From the NCBI RefSeq assembly GCF_014203235.1, contig NZ_JACHIN010000019.1:118658-182657 (forward strand): 64,000 nt of DNA, written 5' to 3'. The position numbers and the translations under genes were made by a program. A model generated the notes under the pieces. That model did not search any database and was not told where the DNA came from. It saw nothing but the letters and a program-made list of their open reading frames with translations. Numbering within the stretch: position 1 is the first letter of the stretch; each line of letters begins with the position of its first letter. This stretch comes from Nonomuraea endophytica. Lineage in GTDB: Bacteria; Actinomycetota; Actinomycetes; Streptosporangiales; Streptosporangiaceae. Shown here piece after piece: positions 26,101-33,757 of this stretch.

Positions 26101-26191
26101 GGCCGCGCGGCTGCGCGAGTCGGCGGGCGCGCCCCTGCCGGAGGCAGAACGCCGCGACGTGGACCGCGTCAGGGCCCGGATCGGCGACTGA
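23123..26191 (+). CDS. AfsR/SARP-type regulator with BTAD, NB-ARC ATPase and TPRs
   Basis: 1022 residues. N-terminal winged-helix/OmpR-like DNA-binding domain (~1-90: MRFGVLGPLEVRTDDGELV, DRLAADLWGDDLPGDPANSL), bacterial transcriptional activation domain (~95-240: GRFTTLLAEGRAS, ALWRGPAFADF, ELGLDPGPELTALHQAIL), NB-ARC STAND ATPase with Walker A GPGGVGKTR (~275) and TLLVLDNCEHL, GLPLALELAATRVRAL, then TPR-like repeats to the end. An ATP-switchable transcription factor, often of secondary metabolism or export genes. Start ATG 23123 with TGGGAG upstream. Probably controls the divergent DHA2 exporter (inference). A short repeat PTPEVPTPEVP lies in the ATPase part. Confidence 0.88.
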   Translation: MRFGVLGPLEVRTDDGELVRVPEAKVRALLADLLVEPGRPVSADRLAADLWGDDLPGDPANSLQGKVSQLRRALGVKDLVAYGPAGYLLRADPDSVDSGRFTTLLAEGRASADPRERAAILGRALALWRGPAFADFRDEPFATAAVARLEEQRLTALEERAEARLELGEHGALAGELAELAAAHPLRERLRAAHMRALYLAGRQAEALAAFADLRARLAGELGLDPGPELTALHQAILEHAPRLRPQVPISPSELIGRDQEVAEVRATLGTARLVTLTGPGGVGKTRLALAAAGGIDGALVVELAGRHRPANASADEVAEAIATALDLRDEAPTPEVPTPEVPAAEAPRITRRLVGALRTRGTLLVLDNCEHLIEPVAELVGTLLREVPELRVLATSQEPLALTGEVLLAVPPLRAPEPDADLATLRETGAVILFVARAAASAPGFTLDEDNAAAVAAICRRLDGLPLALELAATRVRALGVRGLAERLDDRFRLLASGRRDAPARQRTLRAMIDWSWELLSEPERVVLRRLAVHAEGCTLEAAEQVCAGGEVAADDVLDLLSRLVDRSLVVTADGARYRLLESVAAYCLERLRAAGELDEVRRRRDDHYADLAERAAPYLQGADQRRWLDRLDDESANLRNVLDEALHRGAAGLAVRLVIALAWYWYLRGRHREAHRAMGAVLELTADGRVLAWHTGFALLNADGEDRCERRRRALDLLDADPGARGMAAWFLAFTHLNFGDLSASEKLAEVALDDFTETGDEWGLAAVLAIRAGQATFRGDLAGLERDGSDSARRFRRLGERWGQVQIGDTLGFLAEINGDYERAAALHAEGVRIAEEVGLVLDVSFRLSGLGRIAMLTGDYEAAVRHHEHALRVAREHSHTFGVQFAEVGLGMVARRQGRLDDAEAHLNRWLDWTRELEADYGEALLLAELGFVAELRGDAEQARRLHEAGLAAALSSGDPRAKALALEGLAGARSLAGDHAEAAALLEQAARLRESAGAPLPEAERRDVDRVRARIGD

Positions 26192-26220
26192 CCCCCGGGG
26201 TTCCCCCGAGGGCGGGTCAG
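26188..26220 (+). terminator. stem-loop at the end of the AfsR-type gene
   Basis: CTGACCC ... GGGTCAG surrounds an inner CGGGG-TTC-CCCCG hairpin. The outer arm includes the stop codon of the regulator gene. Confidence 0.55.
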
Positions 26221-26269
26221 GGGTGTACCCGGATGTGGAGCGGTGGGGCGGTTCGACAGGATGACGGTC

Positions 26270-26959
26270 ATGAAGACGATGGTGTTGGCGGGCGGCCTGC
26301 TGGCCTCCGCGGTGTTGCTGACCGGGTGCGGGCTGCCGAACTTCGGCAAGGCGGCCAACCAGGAGACGGCCGACTACACGGTGACCGACAAGGTGGTGAA
26401 GCTCCGCCTGGCCGGCGGCTCGGGCAACGCCGAGATCCGCGAGGGCACCGGCGGCGCCATCAAGGTCGTGGAGACGCTGAAGTGGAACTCCGACAAGCCC
26501 AAGACCGAGCACAAGGTCGAGGGCGACGCGCTGGTCATGCGCTACGACTGCCCGGCGGCCATGGACAACTGCAGCGTTGACTACAAGATCGAAGTGCCCA
26601 AGGGGCTTCAGCTCGACCTGGAGACCGGCTCCGGCGACATCGCGCTCAAGGGCGTGACCGGGCCGATCGTGGCCAGCGTGGGCTCCGGCGATCTGGTGGG
26701 CACGGGACTGCTCGGCAAGACGGTCTCGGTGAAGACCGGTTCAGGTGACACCAAGCTGACCTACGCCGCCGCCCCCGACCAGGTGGACCTGGTCACCGGC
26801 TCCGGCAACTCCGTGCTTGAGCTGCCCGCGGGGCCGTACGCCATCCAGGCCGTCGCCGACTCCGGCGACGCCACCGTCTCGGTGAAGAACGATCCGTCCG
26901 CCACCCGCAAGGTCTCGGTCAAGGCGGGCTCCGGGGACGTCAGCGTCCTGCCCGTGTAG
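26270..26959 (+). CDS. DUF4097-family beta-repeat lipoprotein
   Basis: 229 residues. Lipoprotein signal with lipobox LLTGC (Cys ~20), so membrane-anchored outside. The mature part is a right-handed beta-helix of DUF4097 type with repeated GSGD steps (LETGSGDIALKGVTGPIVAS, VGSGDLVGTGLLG, KTGSGDTKLTYAA, KAGSGDVSVLPV). The function is unknown; such proteins occur near regulators. Start ATG 26270 has AGGA nine bases upstream; 26261 is an alternative. The 3' end overlaps the convergent TetR gene by 20 bp. Confidence 0.82.
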   Translation: MKTMVLAGGLLASAVLLTGCGLPNFGKAANQETADYTVTDKVVKLRLAGGSGNAEIREGTGGAIKVVETLKWNSDKPKTEHKVEGDALVMRYDCPAAMDNCSVDYKIEVPKGLQLDLETGSGDIALKGVTGPIVASVGSGDLVGTGLLGKTVSVKTGSGDTKLTYAAAPDQVDLVTGSGNSVLELPAGPYAIQAVADSGDATVSVKNDPSATRKVSVKAGSGDVSVLPV

Positions 26960-27518
26960 GGGCGAACAGCGCGAACGCCCGGTCGACGAGGGCGAGCCGG
27001 TCGGCTCGCCCGTCGGAGCGGGCCCAGGCGCGCGCCACGCAGTCAAGGGCGGCCCCGGCCGCCGCGGTGAGCAGGTCGGCGGTGAAGGGGTCCAGCCCCG
27101 GTCTGGCCGCCACCGCCCGCGCGATCTGCTCGCGCGTCTCATCTCGTTTCTGGTGGTAGCGGGCCCGCAGTGACGGGCTCGACTCGATCAGCCGCAGGCG
27201 TTCCAGCGCCTGCCGCTCGTCGTCGATGCGCTGCTCCCACGTACGCAGCACCGTGTGCAGGCCCGTCCAGGCGTCTTCGCCGGCCGGCCGGGCCGCGATC
27301 TCGGCGGCGATCCGCTCGCCCATGAAGTCGATCTCGCCCAGGACCACGTCCTCCTTGACCGCGAAGTAGCGGAAGAAGCTGCGCTTGGACATGCCGGCTG
27401 CCTGGACGATGTCGTCCACCGTGGTCTCGTCGAAGCCGCGCTCGGCGAACAGCCGCCTGGCCACCTCCACGACCTCCGCACGCACGGCGCGCTTGGTCCG
27501 CTCCCGCAATCCCGTCAT
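26940..27518 (-). CDS. TetR-family repressor of the divergent SDR gene
   Basis: 192 residues with a TetR_N helix-turn-helix (RRLFAERGFDETTVDDIVQAAGMSKRSFFRYF) and a C-terminal ligand-binding core ending ALFAPTR. The SKRSFFRYF recognition helix and layout are of the MftR/TetR_C group. Start ATG at 27518. It diverges from the SDR gene at 27592 with a perfect palindrome between, so it most likely represses that gene and itself in response to a small ligand (inference). Confidence 0.87.
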   Translation of the reverse strand: MTGLRERTKRAVRAEVVEVARRLFAERGFDETTVDDIVQAAGMSKRSFFRYFAVKEDVVLGEIDFMGERIAAEIAARPAGEDAWTGLHTVLRTWEQRIDDERQALERLRLIESSPSLRARYHQKRDETREQIARAVAARPGLDPFTADLLTAAAGAALDCVARAWARSDGRADRLALVDRAFALFAPTRAGR

Positions 27519-27534
27519 GCCGGAAGTATACCCG

Positions 27535-27566
27535 TTGACATTTGTGGCATCGAATGCCACTTTTAG
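27535..27566 (+). promoter_or_regulatory. SDR promoter with embedded TetR operator
   Basis: A TTGACA -35 box at 27535-27540, then the perfect palindrome GTGGCAT-CGA-ATGCCAC at 27544-27560, followed by a TTTTAG stretch at the -10 position. The operator lying between the -35 and -10 boxes is typical for repression by the divergent TetR protein. Confidence 0.7.
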
Positions 27567-27591
27567 GCCATCGCTCTGATGAGGAGATGGC

Positions 27592-28446
27592 ATGCACGGG
27601 AAGACAGTCCTGATCACCGGCAGCACCGCGGGCATCGGCAAGGAGACTGCCCGCGCCCTGGTGGCGCGCGGCGCGCACGTGATCCTGGTCGGCCGCGACC
27701 CCCGCCGCGCCGAGGCGGCAGCCGAAGAGCTGGCCCGCGGCACCGGCCGGGCCGAGGCCATGACCGCCGACGTGTTCGGCCTACGCGGCCTGCGCGACCT
27801 GGCCGCACGAGTGCGCGAGCGCGGCGGCCGGCTCGACGCGCTCGTCAACAACGCCGGCGCCAACACCGACCGCAGGCGGCTGACCGCCGACGGCGTGGAG
27901 ACGATGTTCGCCGCCCACGTGCTGGCGCCCTACACGCTCACCCGGGAACTGCTCCCGCTGCTGCGCGGCGGCGGCCGGGTCGTCAACGTCACCGGCGGCA
28001 TCCCCGGCGCCCCGATCGAGCTGGACAACCTGCAGGCGGAGAAACGCTTCATGGGCTGGACGTTCAGCCAGTACAACCACACCAAGACGATGCTCATGGC
28101 GATGAGCCACCGGATGGCGGAACGGCTGCGCGAGCACGACGTGGCGGTCAACGTCGTCTATCCCGGCCACGGCGACACCCCGATGAACCGGCAGGTCGCG
28201 ATGTCCGCCTTCCCCTACGTCTACCGGCCGCTGGCGCCGCTGGTCAGGCTGATCGCCCCGCTGGCCTTCGGCGACCTGGCCAAGCCCGCGCGCTCCAGCG
28301 TCCACCTCGCCGCGAGCGCGGAGGTGGCGGGCGTGAGCGGCGCCTACTTCGGCCAGAACCTGCGGCACCGCCCGTGGCCCAGGACCGTGCTGGACGAGCG
28401 CGTCCGCGACGCCGTCTGGGACCTGTGCGAGAAGCTGAGCGCCTAG
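27592..28446 (+). CDS. short-chain dehydrogenase/reductase
   Basis: 284 residues, cytoplasmic. TGxxxGIG cofactor motif (LITGSTAGIGKETARAL), NNAG (LVNNAGAN), and a catalytic YxxxK-like segment (FSQYNHTKTMLM). The Arg after the Rossmann strand (GRDPRR) favours NADP(H). An extended variant of SDR of the retinol-dehydrogenase/oxidoreductase type; substrate unknown. GAGGAG precedes the ATG. Controlled by the divergent TetR (above). The stop overlaps the convergent AIM24 stop by 4 bp (CTAG). Confidence 0.85.
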   Translation: MHGKTVLITGSTAGIGKETARALVARGAHVILVGRDPRRAEAAAEELARGTGRAEAMTADVFGLRGLRDLAARVRERGGRLDALVNNAGANTDRRRLTADGVETMFAAHVLAPYTLTRELLPLLRGGGRVVNVTGGIPGAPIELDNLQAEKRFMGWTFSQYNHTKTMLMAMSHRMAERLREHDVAVNVVYPGHGDTPMNRQVAMSAFPYVYRPLAPLVRLIAPLAFGDLAKPARSSVHLAASAEVAGVSGAYFGQNLRHRPWPRTVLDERVRDAVWDLCEKLSA

Positions 28447-29108
28447 GACGCCTTCGGGATCGGCGGGCCCTCGCTCGCCTGCACCAGCACGAAGCCCTGC
28501 CCCTGGAAGGCCAGCTGCATGGCCTCGCCGCTGCCCCGCCCGATCAGCGCTCCCGCCTTGAACGTACGGTTGACACCCACATGGAGCCCCGCGCTCCAGC
28601 AAACCGCCGACTGCCCGTCGGCGAACGTCGGCGCCTGCCCGGCGTCCAGCATGACCGGGCTGCCGTGGGCGGTGACCGCCACCCAGCCGGTGCCCGTGAC
28701 CGTGGTGTTGAACAGCCCGCCGGCGGCCACGCCCGCCCCCTGCACCCGGTTGATGTCCCAGGCCAGCTGCGGCTCGAAGGCCAGCAGGTTGCGGCCGTTG
28801 ACGGTCAGGCCCTCGTTCTCCAGGTAAAACAGGTGGATGTCGTCGGCGTTGTCGGCGAGGTAGAGCAGGCCGTCGCCCTTCACCCGCATGAGCGGCACGC
28901 CCTCGCCGGTCATGACCTTCTTGAAGAGCTTGCCCACGCCGCCGGAGCCTTCGTAGTCGAAGGCCATCTGGCCCTGGAAGGCCACCATGGAGCCCTGGCG
29001 GGCCAGGACTTCCTGCGGCAGCCGTACCCGCAGCATCTTGGTGTTCTGCAGCGCGAAGGAGCCCTGCGCCTGCTGGGGGTCGAGGTTGCCGAAGAAGGAG
29101 CTACGCAT
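28443..29108 (-). CDS. AIM24-family protein
   Basis: 221 residues, a beta-rich TRAP-like fold of the AIM24 family (LQNTKMLRVRLPQEVLARQG, SMVAFQGQMAFDYEGSGGVG, VPLMRVKGDGLLYLADNADD, LENEGLTVNGRNLLAFEPQL). Bacterial members are cytoplasmic, of unknown function. It lies 49 bp downstream of the Gfo/Idh/MocA gene on the same strand, possibly the third gene of that operon. Confidence 0.85.
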   Translation of the reverse strand: MRSSFFGNLDPQQAQGSFALQNTKMLRVRLPQEVLARQGSMVAFQGQMAFDYEGSGGVGKLFKKVMTGEGVPLMRVKGDGLLYLADNADDIHLFYLENEGLTVNGRNLLAFEPQLAWDINRVQGAGVAAGGLFNTTVTGTGWVAVTAHGSPVMLDAGQAPTFADGQSAVCWSAGLHVGVNRTFKAGALIGRGSGEAMQLAFQGQGFVLVQASEGPPIPKAS

Positions 29109-29157
29109 GTCCGGGTCAACGCGCGGATCCCGGCTTCGGTTCCCCGACCCCCGCCGA

Positions 29158-30231
29158 TCAGTCGAGCCAGCCGTCGGGCAGCGGTTCCGGCAGCGGCGCG
29201 CTCGTGCGCAGGCGCCGGAACTCGCCCTGCTCGGCCGAATCCGTGATCGCGGTCATGATCTCCAGGACGTGCAGGCCGAGCGCGCCGGAGGCCCGGTGCG
29301 GCGTGCCGTCACGCAGCGACCTGACCAGGTCCAGGACGCCCATGCCGCGGCCGACCTGCGAACCCTCGACGGGAAGCTCGCGCCAGTCCGCCTCCCGTGG
29401 CCCGCGCACCAGCAGCGGGCCGCCGAAGGTGTTGGGGTCGGGCAGCGACAGCGCGCCCTCGGTGCCGAGGATCTCGATCTGGTGCCTCGGGACGGCCGAG
29501 TCGAAGCTGAACGTCGCCGACACCGACGGCCCGCTCGCCAGGTCGATCAGCGCGTGCACGTGCGTGGCCACCTCGACCGGGAACGTGCTGCCCGCCCTCG
29601 GTCCCGCGCCCGCCACCCGCGCCTCGCGCGCCCTGCGCGTGCTGCCCGCCACCTGTACGGCCGGCCCGAGCAGCGCCGCCAGCGCCGTGAGGTAGTACGG
29701 CCCGAGGTCGAACATGGGCCCGCCGCCCCGCAGGTAGAAGAACTCGGGACTCGGATGCCACACCTCCGGCCCGATCCCCTGCACGGCCGCGTTGACCGCG
29801 ACAGGCTCCCCGATGATCCCCGAGCGCAGCGCCCGCCCGGCCGACTGCAGCCCGGCGCCGAGGAAGGTGTCGGGGGCGCTGCCCACACGCAGCCCTAGCC
29901 CCTCGGCCTCCGTCAGCAGCTTCTCGCCCTCGTCCAGGTCGAGCGCGAGCGGCTTCTCCCCGTACACGTGCTTGCCGGCCCGCAGCGCAGCCAGGCCGAC
30001 CGCCGCGTGCGCGGCCGGCACGGTGAGGTTGACCACGACCTCGACCTCGGGCACCGCCAGCACCGATGCCAGGTCGCCGGAGACCGGCACCCCGTGCTCG
30101 GCGGCGACCGCGGCCGCCCGCGCGGTGTCGAGGTCGGCGACCCCGATCACCTCGATCTCCGGGAAATCGGCCAGGTTGCGCAGGTAGGCGGCGCTGATCA
30201 CACCGGCGCCGACGATCGCCACGCCGGTCAT
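29158..30231 (-). CDS. Gfo/Idh/MocA-family oxidoreductase
   Basis: 357 residues: N-terminal Rossmann fold (VAIVGAGVISAAYLRNLADF), the EKPLAL motif with the catalytic Lys (HVYGEKPLALDLDEGE), and a C-terminal alpha/beta substrate domain with PMFDLGPYYL. An NAD(P)-dependent sugar or inositol-type dehydrogenase; substrate unknown. Start ATG 30231 overlaps the stop of the upstream sugar isomerase by ATGA, so the pair is coupled and probably acts on one carbohydrate: isomerisation/epimerisation and oxidation. Confidence 0.87.
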   Translation of the reverse strand: MTGVAIVGAGVISAAYLRNLADFPEIEVIGVADLDTARAAAVAAEHGVPVSGDLASVLAVPEVEVVVNLTVPAAHAAVGLAALRAGKHVYGEKPLALDLDEGEKLLTEAEGLGLRVGSAPDTFLGAGLQSAGRALRSGIIGEPVAVNAAVQGIGPEVWHPSPEFFYLRGGGPMFDLGPYYLTALAALLGPAVQVAGSTRRAREARVAGAGPRAGSTFPVEVATHVHALIDLASGPSVSATFSFDSAVPRHQIEILGTEGALSLPDPNTFGGPLLVRGPREADWRELPVEGSQVGRGMGVLDLVRSLRDGTPHRASGALGLHVLEIMTAITDSAEQGEFRRLRTSAPLPEPLPDGWLD

Positions 30232-30959
30232 CGCACCTCCAGCGCGCTGAGGTAGGCGTGGCTGGCTTCCAGGGCGTCGAAGATGTCGCCGTCGCAGGAG
30301 TCGAGCTCGACGATCCGCAGCGCGCCCGGCTTGGCCGACAGGATCTCCGGCACCGGCACGACGCCGGAGCCGACGGCCGTGTGCGGCTGGTCCTTCACCC
30401 CCGGCCCGTCCTTGACGTGCAGGGCCAGCACCCGGTCGCCGAGGCGGCGCAGGAGCGCGGGCACGTCGGCGCCGCCCACGTAGGCCCAGTAGGTGTCGAC
30501 CTCCAGGAAGATCTCGGGGGCCAGGAGCTCGAGCGCGTGCTGACCGTCGATCACCGGCTCGATCTCCCACCAGTGGTTGTGGTAGCCGATGCGCACGCCG
30601 TGCTCGCGGCCCTGTTCGGCCAGGGCGAGCAGCCGTTCCGAGGTGCGCAGCAGGCCGTCGCGGCCGGTGAACTCCTCGTGCGGGATGCCGCCCGGGATGA
30701 TCGCCAGCTCGGCGCCGAGGGTGGCGATGGCCTCGAAGACGGGGCCGGTCTCCTCGCCGAGCAGCGCGTACGCGTGGGTGCTCGGGATGGCCAGCCCCAG
30801 ATCGTCGCAGAGCTCGCGCATGCCCTTGGGGTCGTTCATCGGGTCGAAGGGCTCGACCGCGCGGTAGCCGATGCCGGCGATCCGGCGCAGCGTTCCGTCA
30901 CGGTCCGCTGACAAAGGGTCGCGGACGGAGTAGAGCTGGACGTTGAGGGGATTGATCAT
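30228..30959 (-). CDS. TIM-barrel sugar phosphate isomerase/epimerase
   Basis: 243 residues of the xylose-isomerase-like TIM barrel type (IolE/YcjR relatives): NVQLYSVRDPLSADRDGTLR, PSTHAYALLGEETG, VRIGYHNHWWEIEP (metal-binding His), ILSAKPGALRIVELDSCDGD. Conserved Glu/Asp/His metal residues are visible (E in IFLEVDTYW, D and H in ALHVKDGPG). Start ATG 30959 has GGAGAG upstream. Co-operonic with the oxidoreductase downstream by ATGA overlap. Likely converts the sugar that the next enzyme oxidises, or the reverse. Confidence 0.87.
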   Translation of the reverse strand: MINPLNVQLYSVRDPLSADRDGTLRRIAGIGYRAVEPFDPMNDPKGMRELCDDLGLAIPSTHAYALLGEETGPVFEAIATLGAELAIIPGGIPHEEFTGRDGLLRTSERLLALAEQGREHGVRIGYHNHWWEIEPVIDGQHALELLAPEIFLEVDTYWAYVGGADVPALLRRLGDRVLALHVKDGPGVKDQPHTAVGSGVVPVPEILSAKPGALRIVELDSCDGDIFDALEASHAYLSALEVR

Positions 30960-31005
30960 CAACTCTCCAAGGCAGGTGGCCGCTCTACCCATTCGACCAC
31001 GCCGC

Positions 31006-31018
31006 TATTTTAGGGACG
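31006..31018 (+). promoter_or_regulatory. -10 box for a leaderless mRNA
   Basis: TATTTT at 31006-31011 sits seven bases before the GTG at 31018, in an otherwise GC-rich stretch. No ribosome binding site is present, consistent with a leaderless transcript. Confidence 0.5.
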
Positions 31019-31449
31019 TGACCTCCCCTATCAAGCTCGACGTCTCGCTGGGTGTGGGCCTGCGCAGCGGGTGCGGCTGCGCGAGCCTCGTGGTGCTGAT
31101 CCTTGTGGCCATGGCGAGCATGTCGGCGCTGGGTGCGGGCATGACGACGTTCCAGACGGCGGTGACGCTGGGGTTGTTCGCCGGGGTCCCGATCCTGGGG
31201 CTGATCGGCGTCTGGATCTTCCTGAGGCGTGGCACGGCGGCCTGGCTGGAGGGGACGACGCTGGTCAGGAAGGTCGCGTACCGGACCGTCCGGGTCGATC
31301 TGACGCGCGCCACGCTCGTCTACACCGGCCACTCGCTGATCGTGCGGGAGCCGGAGACGGGTTCGTTCCGGCTCGCGCTGCGCACCCCGCTGCCCGAGGA
31401 CGTCGTCGAGTTCCTCAAGGAGCACGCGGACTCGCGCCGTCAGACCTGA
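31018..31449 (+). CDS. two-helix membrane protein of unknown function
   Basis: 143 residues. Two predicted helices (CASLVVLILVAMASMSALGA and TAVTLGLFAGVPILGLIGVWIF) followed by an ~80-residue soluble domain with a strand-rich pattern (GTTLVRKVAYRTVRVDLTRA, SFRLALRTPLPEDVVEFLKE). GTG start at 31018, probably leaderless. Overlaps the convergent GlxA-type gene by 10 bp. Conserved in actinomycetes by impression, but I cannot name a family. Confidence 0.7.
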   Translation: MTSPIKLDVSLGVGLRSGCGCASLVVLILVAMASMSALGAGMTTFQTAVTLGLFAGVPILGLIGVWIFLRRGTAAWLEGTTLVRKVAYRTVRVDLTRATLVYTGHSLIVREPETGSFRLALRTPLPEDVVEFLKEHADSRRQT

Positions 31450-32399
31450 ACCGCCCGCGTGAACGTGTTGCGGTAGGCCAGCGGCGAGACCCCGACCGCG
31501 GCGTGCAGGTGCTGGCGCAGGGAGACCGCCGTGCCGAACCCGGCGCGCCTGGCCACCTCGTCCACCGGCAGGTCCGTCGCCTCCAGCAGGTCCCTGGCGT
31601 GCCCGACCCGCTGCCCGGTCAGCCACTTGGCCGGGCTCAGCCCGGTCTCCTCGCGAAAGCGCCTGGTGAACGTGCGCACGCTCATGCCGGCGTGCGCGGC
31701 CAGCGTGGCCAGATCGAGCGGCTCGGCCAGCCGGCCGAGCATCCAGGCGCGGGTGGCCGCGGTGCTGGTGCCGGCGGGGTCGGGCAGCGGCCGGTCGATG
31801 TACTGCGCCTGCCCGCCCTCGCGCGAGGGCGGCATCACGCACCGGCGGGCGGCCCGGTTGGCCACCTCGCTGCCGAAGTCGCGCCTGATCACGTGCAGGC
31901 ACAGGTCGAGCCCGGCGGCCACGCCCGCCGAGGTGAGCACGTCGCCGTCGTCGATGTACAGCACGTCGGGGTCCAGCTCGACCAGCGGGAACAACGTCGC
32001 GAACCGGGCCGCCTCCCGCCAGTGCGTGGTGGCCGGGCGGCCGTCGAGCAGTCCGGCCGCGGCCAGTACGAAGGCGCCCGTGCAGATCGACATGATCCGC
32101 CGGTGCCCCTGGAGCGCGGCGCGCACGTCGCCGGGCAGCGTGCCGTCGACCATCACCCGCCCGCCGTGCACGCCGGTCACGAGCACGGTGTCGGCGGTGT
32201 CGAGCACGCCGAGATCGTGGTCGGGCGTCACTGAGTACCCGGCGTCGCACCGCACCGGCAGCCCGCCGGGCGAACACGTCACGATCTCGTAGAGCCGCTC
32301 GCCGTCCGGCGTCTCCGCCACCCGGAACACCTGGCCGGGCACGCCCAGGTCGAGCGTGGCGAAATGGTCGAGCACGACAACCGCGACACGATGCACCAT
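31440..32399 (-). CDS. GlxA-type AraC regulator with DJ-1/PfpI domain
   Basis: 319 residues: N-terminal DJ-1/PfpI-like sensor (~1-185: VVVLDHFATLDLGVPGQVFR, SICTGAFVLAAAGLLDG with the elbow Cys, ATTHW) and C-terminal AraC double HTH (~215-315: LATLAAHAGMSVRTFTRRFR, ETGLSPAKWLTGQRVGHARD, LPVDEVARRAGFGTAVSLRQ). GlxA-family activators often respond to nitrogenous or amino-acid compounds. It diverges from the MFS transporter at 32471 with a 71-bp gap, so is a likely regulator of that transporter. Confidence 0.87.
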   Translation of the reverse strand: MVHRVAVVVLDHFATLDLGVPGQVFRVAETPDGERLYEIVTCSPGGLPVRCDAGYSVTPDHDLGVLDTADTVLVTGVHGGRVMVDGTLPGDVRAALQGHRRIMSICTGAFVLAAAGLLDGRPATTHWREAARFATLFPLVELDPDVLYIDDGDVLTSAGVAAGLDLCLHVIRRDFGSEVANRAARRCVMPPSREGGQAQYIDRPLPDPAGTSTAATRAWMLGRLAEPLDLATLAAHAGMSVRTFTRRFREETGLSPAKWLTGQRVGHARDLLEATDLPVDEVARRAGFGTAVSLRQHLHAAVGVSPLAYRNTFTRAVQV

Positions 32400-32470
32400 G
32401 GCCTGATTCTTTCACATATTGGCTCTCCGGCCACTTTCGCGGTCATCGCCGGATCCATCAGCATGATCCG

Positions 32471-33757
32471 GTGAGAAGACTGCACCGTGCCTGGCTGGTG
32501 GCGGCCGTGGCCTTCGTGGCCATCCTCGGCGCCGCCGGGTTCCGCGCCACCCCCGGCGTCCTGATAGAGCCGCTCCAGCGCGAGTTCGGCTGGTCCACCG
32601 CGACGATCTCGCTGGCCGTCTCCATCAACCTCGTCCTGTACGGCCTGACCGCGCCCTTCGCCGCCGCCCTCATGGACCGCTTCGGCATGCGCCGCGTGGT
32701 CTCGGTCGCCCTGCTGCTGGTGGCCGCGGGCAGCGGCGGCACGCTGGCCATGACCGCGTCGTGGCAGCTCCTGCTCTTCTGGGGCGTCCTGGTCGGGCTG
32801 GGCACCGGCTCCATGGCGCTGGTCTTCGCCGCGACCGTCACCGAGCGCTGGTTCGTACGGCACCGCGGCCTGGTCACCGGCCTGCTCACCGCGGCGGGCG
32901 CCACCGGGCAGCTCATCTTCCTGCCCGTGCTGGCCCACCTGGCCGAAGGGCCGGGATGGCGGGTCGCCTCGCTGACCGTGGCCGGGTGCGCGCTGGGCGT
33001 CGTCCCGCTCGTGTGGTGGCTGCTGCGCGACCACCCGGCCGACGTGGGCACGACCGCGCTGGGGGCCGAGCCCGGGGCGGGCCGTACCGAACCGCCCGCC
33101 GTCAACGCGGCGGTCAGGGCGCTGTCGGTGCTCAGGTCGGCGGCGCGCACGCGGCCCTTCTGGTTCCTGGCCGGCGGCTTCGCCATCTGCGGCGCCAGCA
33201 CCAACGGGCTGGTCAGCACTCACTTCATCCCCGCCGCGCACGACCACGGCATGCCCCAGGCGAGCGCCGCCGGGCTGCTCGCGCTGGTGGGGATCTTCGA
33301 CGTCGTCGGCACCGTCGCCTCCGGCTGGCTCAGCGACCGGATGGACTCGCGCATTCTGCTCGGCGTCTACTACGCGCTGCGCGGGCTGTCGCTGATGGTG
33401 CTGCCGGGGCTGTTCGCCGCCACCACCGAACCGAGCATGCTCGTCTTCATCATCTTCTACGGCCTCGACTGGGTGGCCACCGTCCCGCCCACCGTCGCGC
33501 TCTGCCGCAAGATCTACGGCGCCGACGGCGGCGTCGTGTTCGGCTGGGTGTTCGGCTCCCACCAGATCGGCGCCGCGATCGCCGCCGTGCTCGCCGGCCT
33601 CACCCGCGACCAGCTCGGCACCTACGACCTGGCCTGGTACGCGGCCGGCGGGCTCTGCCTGGTCGCCGCCGCGCTCTCGCTGGCCATCGGGAGGGGGTCG
33701 CGCCCGCGTACCGGGACGCCGTCGGGCATGCTGGTCAGCGATGAACGACGAGCTTGA
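32471..33757 (+). CDS. MFS transporter
   Basis: 428 residues, 12 predicted helices, MFS signatures APFAAALMDRFGMRR (loop 2-3) and GFAICGASTNGLVSTHFIP. The subfamily resembles the OFA/monocarboxylate-type group (GFRATPGVLIEPLQREFGWS at the N-terminus, FYGLDWVATVPPTVALCRKI in helix 10-11). Imports or exports a small organic acid or metabolite (inference). GTG start. Expression probably controlled by the divergent GlxA-type regulator. Its end overlaps the next gene by 17 bp. Confidence 0.82.
   Translation: MRRLHRAWLVAAVAFVAILGAAGFRATPGVLIEPLQREFGWSTATISLAVSINLVLYGLTAPFAAALMDRFGMRRVVSVALLLVAAGSGGTLAMTASWQLLLFWGVLVGLGTGSMALVFAATVTERWFVRHRGLVTGLLTAAGATGQLIFLPVLAHLAEGPGWRVASLTVAGCALGVVPLVWWLLRDHPADVGTTALGAEPGAGRTEPPAVNAAVRALSVLRSAARTRPFWFLAGGFAICGASTNGLVSTHFIPAAHDHGMPQASAAGLLALVGIFDVVGTVASGWLSDRMDSRILLGVYYALRGLSLMVLPGLFAATTEPSMLVFIIFYGLDWVATVPPTVALCRKIYGADGGVVFGWVFGSHQIGAAIAAVLAGLTRDQLGTYDLAWYAAGGLCLVAAALSLAIGRGSRPRTGTPSGMLVSDERRA

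Noticed and set aside
30976..31005. tRNA-like D-arm sequence on the minus strand (GGTCGAATGGGTAGAGC)
   Set aside because: No matching anticodon stem, T-arm or acceptor stem could be built; it coincides with the promoter of the membrane protein gene.
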